Source: Aquimarina intermedia (lineage in GTDB: Bacteria > Bacteroidota > Bacteroidia > Flavobacteriales > Flavobacteriaceae). From it: 64,000 nt of DNA. The stretch lies in NCBI RefSeq assembly GCF_008124785.1, contig NZ_VNHU01000006.1:178747-242746 (forward strand), written 5' to 3'. A model generated the notes under the pieces. That model saw nothing but the letters and a program-made list of their open reading frames with translations. It ran no database searches and was not told where the DNA came from. Position 1 is the stretch's first letter, and every line of letters starts with the position of its first letter. The translations under genes were made by a program, and so were the position numbers. Positions 19,720-29,031 of the stretch are shown here, piece after piece.

Positions 19720-20274
19720 ATGGCCAGAACACCTTCGACAATGCTTCCTTTGGGAACTAAAGCTCCAAATTTTACACTTATTGACACTGTAACCGGCTCT
19801 CTTTTTTCTTTAGAAAAAGAAAAGATAGAGAAAGGTGTTGTTATCATGTTTATATGCAATCATTGTCCTTTTGTCATACACATAAATGAAGAAATAGTTC
19901 GAATCGCAAATGATTATAGAACACAGGGATTTTCTTTTATTGCCATTAGCAGTAATGATGTAGAGAACTATCCACAAGATAGTCCAATACTCATGCGTAA
20001 GATAGCTCGAGAAAACAATTATACTTTCCCCTATTTATACGATGAAACTCAAGAAGTAGCCAAAGCTTACCAAGCAGCTTGTACACCGGATTTCTATTTA
20101 TTTGATACAGAGCTAAAACTAATCTATCGAGGACAGTTAGATGATTCCAGGCCGGGTAACGGAATCCCGGTTAACGGGAAGGATTTAAGGTCAGCAATGG
20201 ATGCAGTTCTAAGAAACACAAAAGTAAGCTCCAATCAGAAACCAAGTATTGGATGTAACATTAAGTGGAAATAA
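19720..20274 (+). CDS. Thioredoxin/AhpC-TSA-like redox protein
   Basis: 184 residues with no signal peptide. A peroxiredoxin-like thioredoxin fold is visible (PLGTKAPNFTLIDTVTG, then MFICNHCPFVIHI). The active site reads CNHC at about residues 47-50, as in the thioredoxin-like family where the second position differs from classical WCGPC. TPDFYLFD with its cis-Pro follows near residue 120. It is divergent from the Mpo1-like gene. The specific partner is unknown; a peroxidase role is possible but not shown. Confidence 0.85.
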   Translation: MARTPSTMLPLGTKAPNFTLIDTVTGSLFSLEKEKIEKGVVIMFICNHCPFVIHINEEIVRIANDYRTQGFSFIAISSNDVENYPQDSPILMRKIARENNYTFPYLYDETQEVAKAYQAACTPDFYLFDTELKLIYRGQLDDSRPGNGIPVNGKDLRSAMDAVLRNTKVSSNQKPSIGCNIKWK

Positions 20275-20313
20275 ACCTAACGTATTCTCATAAGAACAAC
20301 TGTGAAATAATGT

Positions 20314-21099
20314 TTATTCTACACGATCATAAAACAACAGTTCGTTCGAAGGTAGTTGAACCAATGTAAGGGTAGTATCTGTTATTTCTTCAATTTTGAA
20401 TTGATGCTTATTTGCTGAAGTTGTCCAGCAGGTAATTACATCGCCATCAATTTTCATTTTATAACGATCTACATATTTATCGTCTTTATAATTAATTTTT
20501 AAAACGCCGTCAAATACCACCGTTTTTGCCCGATCCTGAATAAAGACCCATTTACCTTGCACGGCATCGTATGCATTTTTGTTAATAAACTTGGTGTCCA
20601 ATAACTTCTTCATCTTTTTGGTATAAGATAAATAGTTGGATTGTTTAGGCAAATCAGGCAACGCATTCCCGATAGTTTTTTTTTCAATCTCTTTACCATC
20701 ATTATAAAAATGCTGTTCTTCATATTTGGTATAAGCAGATGAGTAATCCAACGCTTGCCCGCCGGCGGCACTTTTCATATAAGGACGCTGTTTGTAGCTT
20801 GTAAAAATCAGTTGATCATTCCAGAAATAAAAATCCGTAACAATGTCAGCATTAGGTGTTCCTATCACCTTAACCATTTTTTTTAAACGATTATGCTCGT
20901 AATACCCATTAAAAGAGGGTCCGTGATCCACCATTTCTGTCAGAAATTCTTCAGGTTCCAAGCTCAAAATATCAAACTCAGTATAACTATTTATTATCTC
21001 AATTTGATTTTTTATATCTTTTAAAAGTTGCTCTTTCGTTTGCCCAAGACCTGTACTGGCGTAGAGGCAGACTAAAAGCATTATTATAAACTGTCTCAT
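20314..21099 (-). CDS. Secreted protein of unknown function
   Basis: 261 residues with a signal peptide (MRQFIIMLLVCLYASTGLGQ, cleavage near residue 20). No catalytic motif or named family is recognised. The middle is basic and tyrosine-rich, and the last 60 residues (WVFIQDRAKTVVFDGVLKINY, CWTTSANKHQFKIEEITDTTLTLV) look like a small lipocalin or META-type beta barrel. It is monocistronic, with convergent neighbours on the left and 277 bp of non-coding sequence upstream. Probably a periplasmic protein. Confidence 0.75.
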   Translation of the reverse strand: MRQFIIMLLVCLYASTGLGQTKEQLLKDIKNQIEIINSYTEFDILSLEPEEFLTEMVDHGPSFNGYYEHNRLKKMVKVIGTPNADIVTDFYFWNDQLIFTSYKQRPYMKSAAGGQALDYSSAYTKYEEQHFYNDGKEIEKKTIGNALPDLPKQSNYLSYTKKMKKLLDTKFINKNAYDAVQGKWVFIQDRAKTVVFDGVLKINYKDDKYVDRYKMKIDGDVITCWTTSANKHQFKIEEITDTTLTLVQLPSNELLFYDRVE

Positions 21100-21320
21100 A
21101 ATTTAGGGGTTCAACTTTGATTTATACACAAATTTAACAAAAAAGAAGTAAGATGATTACTATTAAGAGTATCATATTAACAGTTCTCTAGCTACAATTA
21201 AACGACAAAATAGTATATTTAGTCTTAAAATAAGCCATTCGATAGTTAAAAATAAAGATTTTATTTGATTTTACTAGTAATACTTAGAGGCTATTCATAA
21301 AATCATATTCTATCTATAAC

Positions 21321-21355
21321 AAAAAAGCGTCTTAAACTTATAGTCTAAGACGCTT
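21321..21355 (-). terminator. Terminator of the PPIase gene
   Basis: On the minus strand a 10-bp stem (21346-21355 with 21325-21334) and 11-nt loop are followed by a run of T, 22 bp after the stop codon at 21377. Confidence 0.88.
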
Positions 21356-21376
21356 CAATAGTATTTTATATTTTAT

Positions 21377-22309
21377 TTATTTGACAGCTACCAGTTCAAC
21401 GTCAAAAATAAGCGTTGCATTCGCTGGTATCACACCTCCGGCTCCTTGAGCTCCGTAGCCTAAATGTGGTGGAATTACAAATCTGGCTTTATCTCCTATT
21501 TGAAGTAAAGCAATCCCTTCATCCCATCCTGAAATTACATGCCCCATACCGAGTGGAAAATCAATAGGTTCATTACGTTTGTAAGAAGAATCAAATACGG
21601 TACCGTCAGTTAAGCTTCCTTTGTAATGTACAGAAACCGTTTTTCCTTTTTCTGCCTGTGCTCCATCACCTTTTTGAATAATGTTATAACGCAGACCACT
21701 CTCTGTTTGATTAAAACCGGCAGCGATCTCATCCAATAATCCTTCGGCCTTCTTTTTGGCTGCTGCTTCTCGCTCTGCCTTTGCACCATTAAATTGTCTA
21801 AAAGATTCTACCGCATTGAATTTTTCTGCATCCTCACCTACTCTTACAATTTCTAATGACTTAATTTCATCACCTTGCTTCACTTTGTTAACAACGTCTT
21901 GACCTTCTACAACCTTGCCAAAAACAGTATGCTTACCATCAAGCCATGCTGTCTCAACATGAGTAATAAAAAATTGACTACCGTTAGTGCCCGCTCCAGC
22001 ATTTGCCATAGAAAGCACTCCTGGACCATCATGCTTAAGATCCGGATGAATCTCATCATCAAATTGGTATCCTGGCCCACCAGCTCCGGTTCCTTGAGGA
22101 TCTCCACCTTGTATCATAAAATCTTCTATAACTCTATGAAATTTTAATCCATCATAATAAGGCTTTCCTTGAGGGATTGCTTCATTATCAATATTACCTT
22201 CAGCTAAACCAACAAAATTCCCTACCGTTCCCGGAGTTTTTTTGTATTCTAAATTGACAAGAATTTCTCCTTGAGTAGTAGTAAATTTTGCGTATAATCC
22301 GTCTTGCAT
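21377..22309 (-). CDS. Cyclophilin-FKBP fusion peptidyl-prolyl isomerase
   Basis: 310 residues without a signal peptide, so cytoplasmic. Residues about 5-150 are a cyclophilin domain ([50 protein letters not shown]). About 195-310 are an FKBP domain ([62 protein letters not shown]). A charged helical linker of about 40 residues joins them. Both active sites look intact. This two-domain arrangement occurs in flavobacteria. It is monocistronic with its own terminator. Confidence 0.93.
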   Translation of the reverse strand: MQDGLYAKFTTTQGEILVNLEYKKTPGTVGNFVGLAEGNIDNEAIPQGKPYYDGLKFHRVIEDFMIQGGDPQGTGAGGPGYQFDDEIHPDLKHDGPGVLSMANAGAGTNGSQFFITHVETAWLDGKHTVFGKVVEGQDVVNKVKQGDEIKSLEIVRVGEDAEKFNAVESFRQFNGAKAEREAAAKKKAEGLLDEIAAGFNQTESGLRYNIIQKGDGAQAEKGKTVSVHYKGSLTDGTVFDSSYKRNEPIDFPLGMGHVISGWDEGIALLQIGDKARFVIPPHLGYGAQGAGGVIPANATLIFDVELVAVK

Positions 22310-22420
22310 ACTAGCGTTTTTTATCTTTTTAAACTTTTATCGAAATGCAAAGATAACAATACGTAGTGTAACACCCAATACCGCCATTCACATAAGTACG
22401 ATATATTGATCTATGAAAAG

Positions 22421-22453
22421 AAAGGCTTTATACCTAGATGGTATAAAGCCTTT
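22421..22453 (-). terminator. Terminator of recQ
   Basis: A perfect 14-bp stem (22421-22434 with 22440-22453) around a 5-nt loop, 23 bp after the recQ stop codon; on the minus strand it is followed by a T-rich tract. Confidence 0.85.
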
Positions 22454-22475
22454 AAATCTACTATTTTCAGAAAAA

Positions 22476-24683
22476 TTAGTTTGCTACTTCGCTGATAAAC
22501 TTAATTCTATACAATCTAAGCTCTTCATCATCATAATCTCCGTCAAACTCCTCGAGAGCCTCATTTATCTTATCGGTATCAGCATCTATAAAATACTCAT
22601 GTATTTCTTCTTGCTGATCTTCATCCAAAATATCATCTATCCAATAGCTTATATTAAGTTTTGTTCCGCTATACACAATAGCTTCCATTTCCTTAATAAA
22701 ATCGTTCATACTCATCCCTTTGGCTGATGCTATATCATCTAATGGGAGTTTGCGATCAACATTTTGAATAATATACAACTTCAATCCACTATTGGCACCG
22801 GTACTTTTAACTACAAAATCATCCGGTCGCATTATTTCATTATCCTCAACGTATTTTGAGATTAAATCTACAAATGATTTTCCATACTTCTTTGCTTTAC
22901 CTTCTCCAACACCATGAACGTTCGCTAATTCTTCTATTGTGATTGGATACTTAAGCGCCATATCCTCTAGTGATGGATCTTGAAAAACGACAAACGGTGG
23001 TACTCCTAGTTTTTTACCAACGGACTTTCTAAGGTCCTTTAACATAGTAACCAGCTTTATATCGGTGCTTCCTGATTTTGCACTGGATTTACTGGCAGCA
23101 ACTATATTATCATCACCCGTTTCCTCGTAGGTGTGATCTTCAGTCATCATAAAACTTTCCGGAGCTTTTAAAAAGTTTTTACCTTGTTTAGTAATACGGA
23201 TTACACCATAAGTCTCAATATCTTTTTTGAGAAACCCAGCGACCAAAACCTGACGAATCAATGCCATCCAGTATCCGGTATCTCGATGATTACCAGCACC
23301 AAAAAACTCTTGATTATGCGTTTTGTGAGAAATAATCAATGCGTTACTTTTACCTATAAGTGTGTTAACCAGATCTTTTGATTTATAGATCTCTCCCGTT
23401 TTATTTACAACCTCAAGAAGCATCTTGACGTCATCCTGTGCTTCATGCTTTTTCTTTGGATTACGTACATTGTCATCCATATCAGCACCTTCTCCGGTTA
23501 CCTCGTCAAATTCCTCTCCAAAATAGTGAAGAATAAATTTTCTTCTTGATATAGAGGTTTCGGCAAATGCCACTACTTCTTGCAATAAAGCGTGCCCAAT
23601 CTCTTGCTCAGCCACAGGTTTACCGCTCATGAATTTTTCAAGTTTCTCAATATCTTTATAAGAGTAGTAGGCTAAACAATGGCCTTCGCCCCCATCACGA
23701 CCAGCTCTACCGGTTTCTTGATAATAGCTCTCTATACTTTTAGGGATATCGTGATGGATAACAAAGCGTACGTCTGGTTTATCTATTCCCATACCAAATG
23801 CAATTGTAGCTACTACCACATCTACGTCTTCCATCAGAAACATATCTTGATGACGGGCACGTGTTTTAGCATCTAACCCGGCATGGTATGGTACCGCTTT
23901 GACACCGTTTACTTCGAGTGTTTGCGCTAGCTCTTCAACTCGTTTTCTGCTTAGACAGTAAATAATCCCACTTTTACCACTATTCTGTTTAACAAAACGG
24001 ATAATATCCGAATCTACATGTTTCGTTTTCGGACGTATTTCGTAAAATAAATTAGGTCTATTAAACGACGCTTTAAAAGTATTAGCGTCAGTCATACCTA
24101 AATTTTTCAAAATATCTTCTTGCACCTTTGGAGTTGCTGTGGCTGTTAATCCTATTATAGGAATATTTTCACCAATTCGCTTTATAATACTCCTCAAATT
24201 ACGATATTCGGGTCTAAAATCATGTCCCCATTCACTGATACAATGCGCTTCGTCAATAGCTAAAAAAGAAATCGTTTGTTGTTTTAGAAAATCAACATAC
24301 TCTTCTTTAGTTAGTGATTCTGGTGCTACATACAAAAGTTTAGTAACTCCACTAGTAATATCATCCTTAACCTTCTTGATTTCCGATTTATTAAGGGAAG
24401 AATTCAATACGTGCGCTATCCCCTCTTCTGAAGATATACTGCGTATCGCATCTACTTGATTTTTCATTAATGCTATCAAAGGAGAAACAACGATAGCCGT
24501 ACCTTCACACATTAAAGCAGGTAGTTGGTAACATAGGGACTTCCCTCCACCTGTAGGCATAATCACAAAAGTATTTTCTTTTTTTAAAAGACTCTGTATA
24601 ACCTTTTCCTGCAATCCTCTAAATTGACTAAAGCCAAAATGCTTCTTTAATGCATCCTGTAAGTCATTCTCGTTCAAACTCAT
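22476..24683 (-). CDS. recQ: ATP-dependent DNA helicase RecQ
   Basis: 735 residues. A superfamily 2 helicase that unwinds DNA 3' to 5' in repair. Motif I MPTGGGKSLCYQLPAL (about 42-57), DEAH box LAIDEAHCISEWGHDFRPEY, motif VI YYQETGRAGRDGG; then the RQC zinc and winged-helix region, although the usual zinc-binding cysteines are not evident after FILHYFGEEF; and an HRDC domain (about 545-625, PPFVVFQDPSLEDMALKYP). An acidic tail of about 70 residues follows. It is longer than E. coli RecQ (about 610) but typical for Bacteroidota. Divergent from kdsD. Confidence 0.94.
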   Translation of the reverse strand: MSLNENDLQDALKKHFGFSQFRGLQEKVIQSLLKKENTFVIMPTGGGKSLCYQLPALMCEGTAIVVSPLIALMKNQVDAIRSISSEEGIAHVLNSSLNKSEIKKVKDDITSGVTKLLYVAPESLTKEEYVDFLKQQTISFLAIDEAHCISEWGHDFRPEYRNLRSIIKRIGENIPIIGLTATATPKVQEDILKNLGMTDANTFKASFNRPNLFYEIRPKTKHVDSDIIRFVKQNSGKSGIIYCLSRKRVEELAQTLEVNGVKAVPYHAGLDAKTRARHQDMFLMEDVDVVVATIAFGMGIDKPDVRFVIHHDIPKSIESYYQETGRAGRDGGEGHCLAYYSYKDIEKLEKFMSGKPVAEQEIGHALLQEVVAFAETSISRRKFILHYFGEEFDEVTGEGADMDDNVRNPKKKHEAQDDVKMLLEVVNKTGEIYKSKDLVNTLIGKSNALIISHKTHNQEFFGAGNHRDTGYWMALIRQVLVAGFLKKDIETYGVIRITKQGKNFLKAPESFMMTEDHTYEETGDDNIVAASKSSAKSGSTDIKLVTMLKDLRKSVGKKLGVPPFVVFQDPSLEDMALKYPITIEELANVHGVGEGKAKKYGKSFVDLISKYVEDNEIMRPDDFVVKSTGANSGLKLYIIQNVDRKLPLDDIASAKGMSMNDFIKEMEAIVYSGTKLNISYWIDDILDEDQQEEIHEYFIDADTDKINEALEEFDGDYDDEELRLYRIKFISEVAN

Positions 24684-24794
24684 TAAATTATGTACCTTTT
24701 ATATCCAATTAAATTAAATCCATCACTACAGCCTGTTTCCCCAAACACAGTTATAGCGTACCTATCTTTTTCTATACTACCCCCAAATATAAAC

Positions 24795-24820
24795 AAAGCT
24801 TAATTTATTAAGCTTTTTTT
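24795..24820 (+). terminator. Terminator-like hairpin between recQ and kdsD
   Basis: A perfect 10-bp stem (24795-24804 with 24807-24816; in practice a 4-nt or larger loop) is followed by T on the plus strand. No plus-strand gene lies directly upstream, so it may block antisense transcription from the recQ side. Confidence 0.5.
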
Positions 24821-24828
24821 GATGAGTA

Positions 24829-24859
24829 TTTAAATATTATAAGGTATTACATACCTTTG
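24829..24859 (+). promoter_or_regulatory. Promoter of the kdsD operon
   Basis: A perfect Bacteroidota -7 element TACCTTTG at 24852-24859 lies exactly 19 nt after TTTA at 24829-24832, one base off the -33 consensus TTTG. Transcription would start near 24866. Confidence 0.65.
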
Positions 24860-24912
24860 CATATTTAAAGATAATAAAATCTTTTAATGATAACACGCAA
24901 AATTAGTAAATT

Positions 24913-25878
24913 TTGAATACATCAAATACGATAATATCCCACGCAAGAAATACAATCGCAGAACAAGCTAAGGCTATTGCAAACCTGGAAAATCTTGTAG
25001 ATGAGGATTTTGCAGAAGCGGTACAAACGATACACAATTCAAACGGTCGCGTTATTTTTACCGGTATTGGTAAAAGTGCCATAATAGCTACAAAAATTGT
25101 AGCCACAATGAACTCAACAGGCACTCCAGCAGTTTTTATGCATGCTGCAGATGCTATTCACGGAGATTTAGGTAATATTTTAACTGATGATGTGGTGGTA
25201 TGTATTTCTAAAAGTGGAAATACGCCTGAAATCAAAGTATTAGTTCCTTTAATCAAAAGCTTTAAAAATACACTAATCGGAATTACAGCTAATAAAGATT
25301 CTTTCTTAGGAACTGAAGCGGACTATGTGTTAAACGCATTTGTTGAAAAGGAAGTATGTCCAAACAACTTGGCTCCTACTACCAGTACGACGGCACAATT
25401 AGTTATCGGTGATGCTCTTGCAGTATGTTTACTTAACCTTAAAGGATTTTCCAGCAAGGATTTCGCAAAATATCACCCTGGAGGCGCGTTGGGCAAAAAG
25501 TTATATCTCAGAGTAAGTGGTATAACTTCAAAAAATGAAAAACCACAGGTTACCGAGAATGCAAGTATCACAGAGGTCATTGTTGAGATGACCGAAAAAA
25601 GGCTTGGAACAACTGCTGTTACTTCTAACAATAAAATTGTAGGGATCATCACAGACGGAGATTTGCGTAGAATGTTATCCACAGGAAAATCGTTTGATGG
25701 CTTAACGGCAAAAGATATTATGTCTGCCAATCCAAAGAGAATTGATAATGATGCAATGGCTATCGATGCACTGGAGATATTGGAATCAAATGGTATCTCA
25801 CAACTGCTAGCCGAAGAAAATGGAGAATATGCCGGTTTAATTCACATTCATGACCTAATGAGAGAAGGGATTCTATAA
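24913..25878 (+). CDS. kdsD: Arabinose-5-phosphate isomerase (KpsF/GutQ family)
   Basis: 321 residues. Converts ribulose-5-phosphate to arabinose-5-phosphate, the first step to Kdo for lipopolysaccharide. An SIS domain (about 35-170: GRVIFTGIGKSAIIATKIVATMNSTGTPA, SKSGNTPEI, AKYHPGGALGKKL) is followed by two CBS domains (about 205-321). The start is a TTG at 24913; the only upstream ATG (24887) is in another frame and stops after nine codons at 24914-24916, overlapping the TTG, which suggests coupling. First gene of the kdsD-tatC-AhpD-like-lptB operon; its stop overlaps the tatC start (TAATG). Confidence 0.92.
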   Translation: MNTSNTIISHARNTIAEQAKAIANLENLVDEDFAEAVQTIHNSNGRVIFTGIGKSAIIATKIVATMNSTGTPAVFMHAADAIHGDLGNILTDDVVVCISKSGNTPEIKVLVPLIKSFKNTLIGITANKDSFLGTEADYVLNAFVEKEVCPNNLAPTTSTTAQLVIGDALAVCLLNLKGFSSKDFAKYHPGGALGKKLYLRVSGITSKNEKPQVTENASITEVIVEMTEKRLGTTAVTSNNKIVGIITDGDLRRMLSTGKSFDGLTAKDIMSANPKRIDNDAMAIDALEILESNGISQLLAEENGEYAGLIHIHDLMREGIL

Positions 25879-26711
25879 TGGCAAAAAATAATAATAAAAA
25901 TCCACAAGCCATGTCCTTTTTAGACCATCTGGAGGAGTTAAGATGGCACCTTATCAGAGCAACCATTGCTGTCCTAGTTGCGGGAGTTATCGCTTTTTTT
26001 TCAAAAGAATTAATATTCGATGTGATTATTTTTGGACCAAAAAAAGCTGATTTCCCCACTTATAAGGGCCTATGTGATCTTTCCCAATTTTTGGGCCTTG
26101 ATCAGAGCCTTTGTTTTAAGGAGCTGCCTTTTAGTGTACAAAGCAGGAAAGTAGCAGGACAATTTTCTGTTCATATATGGACTTCAATTACAGCAGGTTT
26201 TATCATTGCTTTTCCCTATGTGCTCTATCAATTCTGGAAATTTATAGCTCCGGCCTTGTATGATACAGAAAAAAAGCACTCTAAAGGATTTATTATCGTT
26301 TGTTCTTTACTATTTTTTGCGGGTGTGTTATTTGGATATTACATAATCACTCCGCTTTCCATAAATTTCTTAGGTGGTTATCAAGTGAGTGAAGAAGTCA
26401 TAAACGAATTTGATATTGATAGTTATATCTCGCTAGTTAGAGCTTCAGTGATTGCCTGTGGCCTTATCTTTGAGTTGCCTGTGATCATGTTTTTCTTAAC
26501 TAAAATTGGATTAGTAACACCAGAATCGCTTAGAAAATACAGGAAATTTGCATTAGTCATAGTACTAATTTTATCCGCCATTATTACTCCGCCGGATATT
26601 GCCAGTCAAATCATTGTTGCAATCCCCATCTTAATCTTATATGAGATTAGTATCTTTATCTCAAAATATGTCATTAAAAAGGAAAAAGAAAAATTAAATA
26701 CAAAAAAGTAA
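25878..26711 (+). CDS. tatC: Sec-independent (Tat) protein translocase TatC
   Basis: 277 residues with six membrane segments. TatC recognises twin-arginine signals in the inner membrane. The N-terminal MSFLDHLEELRWHLIRA is the family signature, and the conserved region VLYQFWKFIAPALYDTEKKHS (near residue 115) and TPPDIASQIIVAIPILILYEISI (near 240) follow. It overlaps kdsD and the next gene by one base each, so all three are translated from one message. No tatA is present in the window. Confidence 0.95.
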   Translation: MAKNNNKNPQAMSFLDHLEELRWHLIRATIAVLVAGVIAFFSKELIFDVIIFGPKKADFPTYKGLCDLSQFLGLDQSLCFKELPFSVQSRKVAGQFSVHIWTSITAGFIIAFPYVLYQFWKFIAPALYDTEKKHSKGFIIVCSLLFFAGVLFGYYIITPLSINFLGGYQVSEEVINEFDIDSYISLVRASVIACGLIFELPVIMFFLTKIGLVTPESLRKYRKFALVIVLILSAIITPPDIASQIIVAIPILILYEISIFISKYVIKKEKEKLNTKK

Positions 26712-27064
26712 TGAGCAATATTGTTGATGATTTTAACGCATATCGCGAAAAAATGAATTCGCGAATTCTTGAAGATAATAACAAAATTATCAAACGGATT
26801 TTCAATCTGGATACAAATGCCTTTATGGGGGGTGCGCTGAACGTGAAGACTAAAGAACTTTTAGGGTTGGTAGCTTCTGCAGTATTGCGTTGTGATGACT
26901 GTGTTCGCTACCATTTAGAAACGTGCCATAAAGAAGGGCTTACAAAAGATGAAGTGGCTGAGGCATTAGGTATCGCTACTCTTGTAGGAGGTACTATTGT
27001 TATTCCGCACTTACGACGCGCGTACGAATTTTGGGATGCTCTTGAGGCTAGAACAAACGCGTAG
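26711..27064 (+). CDS. AhpD-like carboxymuconolactone decarboxylase family protein
   Basis: 117 residues of the alkylhydroperoxidase AhpD/carboxymuconolactone decarboxylase fold. The core VKTKELLGLVASAVLRCDDCVRYHLETCHKEGLTKDEV carries a CxxC motif (CDDC, about residues 59-62) with the following His, which in AhpD relays electrons to peroxiredoxin. The position between tatC and lptB, with a one-base overlap to tatC, is common in flavobacteria. A redox role is likely; the partner is unknown, and the true decarboxylase activity is unlikely. Confidence 0.88.
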   Translation: MSNIVDDFNAYREKMNSRILEDNNKIIKRIFNLDTNAFMGGALNVKTKELLGLVASAVLRCDDCVRYHLETCHKEGLTKDEVAEALGIATLVGGTIVIPHLRRAYEFWDALEARTNA

Positions 27065-27136
27065 AAGCTTTACGTAGTGTTTTTTCTACCGTTCACGTAT
27101 CCTAATCAGTTTTAATAATTCATCAGGTATTCGATT

Positions 27137-27877
27137 ATGAAATTAAAAGCAGATAATTTAATAAAATCATATAAGGGCCGTAAGGTTGTAAAAGGAATTT
27201 CTTTGGAAGTAAATCAAGGAGAAATCGTTGGATTATTAGGTCCTAACGGGGCGGGTAAAACCACCTCTTTTTATATGATTGTAGGTCTGGTGAAACCAAA
27301 CAGCGGTAAAATATCATTAGATAGCATGGACATTACCAAATTCCCCATGTATAAGCGAGCTCAAAACGGGATTGGTTATCTGGCGCAGGAAGCTTCTGTT
27401 TTCAGAAAACTGAGTATCGAAGATAATATTTTGAGTGTGCTACAGCTTACCAAACTCTCTAAAAAGGAACAACTACATAAAATGGAGTCTCTTATTGAAG
27501 AATTTGGGTTAGGACATATTCGCAAAAACCGAGGTGATTTATTGAGTGGTGGGGAGCGACGTCGTACAGAAATTGCCCGCGCTTTAGCTACAGATCCAAA
27601 TTTCATCCTTCTTGACGAACCCTTCGCCGGAGTAGACCCGGTAGCAGTAGAAGATATTCAACGTATCGTAGCACAATTAAAGAATAAAAATATTGGTATC
27701 CTAATTACCGATCACAATGTGCAGGAAACACTGGCCATCACGGATCGCACCTATTTGATGTTTGAAGGAAGTATTTTAAAAGCTGGTAAACCCGAAGAAC
27801 TAGCCGAAGACGAAATGGTGAGAAAAGTATATCTCGGACAAAATTTTGAGCTCAGAAAAAAGAAACTTGATTTTTAA
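27137..27877 (+). CDS. lptB: LPS export ABC transporter ATP-binding protein LptB
   Basis: 246 residues, cytoplasmic ATPase that powers lipopolysaccharide extraction with LptFG. Walker [18 protein letters not shown] (about 36-52), a Q-loop [17 protein letters not shown], signature [15 protein letters not shown], Walker [14 protein letters not shown] and the switch DHNV are all intact, and the [10 protein letters not shown] stretch is LptB-specific. It begins 72 bp after the AhpD-like gene. Sharing an operon with kdsD links Kdo synthesis with LPS transport. lptF and lptG are not in this window. Confidence 0.95.
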   Translation: MKLKADNLIKSYKGRKVVKGISLEVNQGEIVGLLGPNGAGKTTSFYMIVGLVKPNSGKISLDSMDITKFPMYKRAQNGIGYLAQEASVFRKLSIEDNILSVLQLTKLSKKEQLHKMESLIEEFGLGHIRKNRGDLLSGGERRRTEIARALATDPNFILLDEPFAGVDPVAVEDIQRIVAQLKNKNIGILITDHNVQETLAITDRTYLMFEGSILKAGKPEELAEDEMVRKVYLGQNFELRKKKLDF

Positions 27878-28046
27878 AAATTGATCAAAACACTCAGCTT
27901 GAACTCAAAAGTTCTTAAAAACTGCAAAACACATCAGCGCATTAAACTGTTTTGATACAGCGCGTTTCAATATTACCTAACACCTTACTTACTTGACCAC
28001 CAACTATTCGATCCGTTACTATACAACGGTTCACTCGCAATCAGTT

Positions 28047-28820
28047 CTATATTTCGGCACCTTCATCCTCAGTTTGATTCCCAAACAATAAAGACAATAT
28101 GATGAATAATAGAATGATTAATGGGATAGCGATAAACTTAAAAAATATGATTAATAATACTGTTCCAACTAAAAACACGTAGCGAATCTTGTTTTCTCCA
28201 AATCCCCAGGTCTTAAATTTCAGGGCGAACAGTTTTATTTCTGCATTTAGAAGGTAACAACTTATCAAAGTTAATCCAATCAGGAAATACTCATTTAAAA
28301 TAATTTTGACTATCCAGGTTTCTGCCTGAAATTTTAAAATTAAAGGTAAACTCAAAATCAATAGCGTATTGGCGGGAGTTGGCAATCCAATGAAAGAGGT
28401 TGTTTGCCTGGTATCAATATTAAACTTGGCTAAACGGTACGCTGAAGCTAGTGTTACCAGCAGACCTAACAGCGAAATATAAGAATAATCCAAGCTAGTC
28501 CATATTTGGTCAGATGCCCATGCAGGCGGAGTGACATAAAATGGTTTGCCCACCACCTGAGTCAAGAGTTGAAACATAATAATTCCCGGTACGACACCGC
28601 TCGTTACCATGTCTGCCAAAGAATCCAATTGGAGCCCAAGTTCACTTTGTGCGTCAAGAACTCTTGCTGCTAGCCCATCAAAAAAATCAAAAAATATACC
28701 TAACATTACAAATAACGCAGCTATTTCCAAATTACCTTGTACGGCAAATAATGTTGCTATACAACCGCAAAATAAATTTGCCAGCGTGATTATATTAGGT
28801 ACTTGCTTCTTAATCCACAT
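28047..28820 (-). CDS. pssA: CDP-diacylglycerol-serine O-phosphatidyltransferase
   Basis: 257 residues with about eight hydrophobic segments. A CDP-alcohol phosphatidyltransferase of the inner membrane that makes phosphatidylserine, precursor of phosphatidylethanolamine. The family motif DGx2ARx8Gx3Dx3D is intact (DGLAARVLDAQSELGLQLDS, about residues 49-72). The start IKKQVPNIITLANLFCGC is characteristic of bacterial PssA type II rather than PgsA. It is convergent with lptB; the 168 bp between them show no clear terminator. Confidence 0.92.
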   Translation of the reverse strand: MWIKKQVPNIITLANLFCGCIATLFAVQGNLEIAALFVMLGIFFDFFDGLAARVLDAQSELGLQLDSLADMVTSGVVPGIIMFQLLTQVVGKPFYVTPPAWASDQIWTSLDYSYISLLGLLVTLASAYRLAKFNIDTRQTTSFIGLPTPANTLLILSLPLILKFQAETWIVKIILNEYFLIGLTLISCYLLNAEIKLFALKFKTWGFGENKIRYVFLVGTVLLIIFFKFIAIPLIILLFIILSLLFGNQTEDEGAEI

Positions 28821-29031
28821 ACATTTAAAATTTACGTAAAAATAGCAAACTATTTAGCTACCACACAAAACCTGTCAAACATTCTTCTCAACAACACATA
28901 CAGCTTCTTTTCAGTACTTGTATTTTACGTATTTTGTTATTTATATATTAAGTACAATCCATATTTGTTTCAAGAAGTTTAAAATTTCTAAACAAATAGG
29001 TTTATTTTCGTGCTGATCAGTGCTACATTTT

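Noticed and set aside
28010..28030. Possible hairpin between lptB and pssA
   Set aside because: A 5-bp stem with no T run is too weak to call a terminator.
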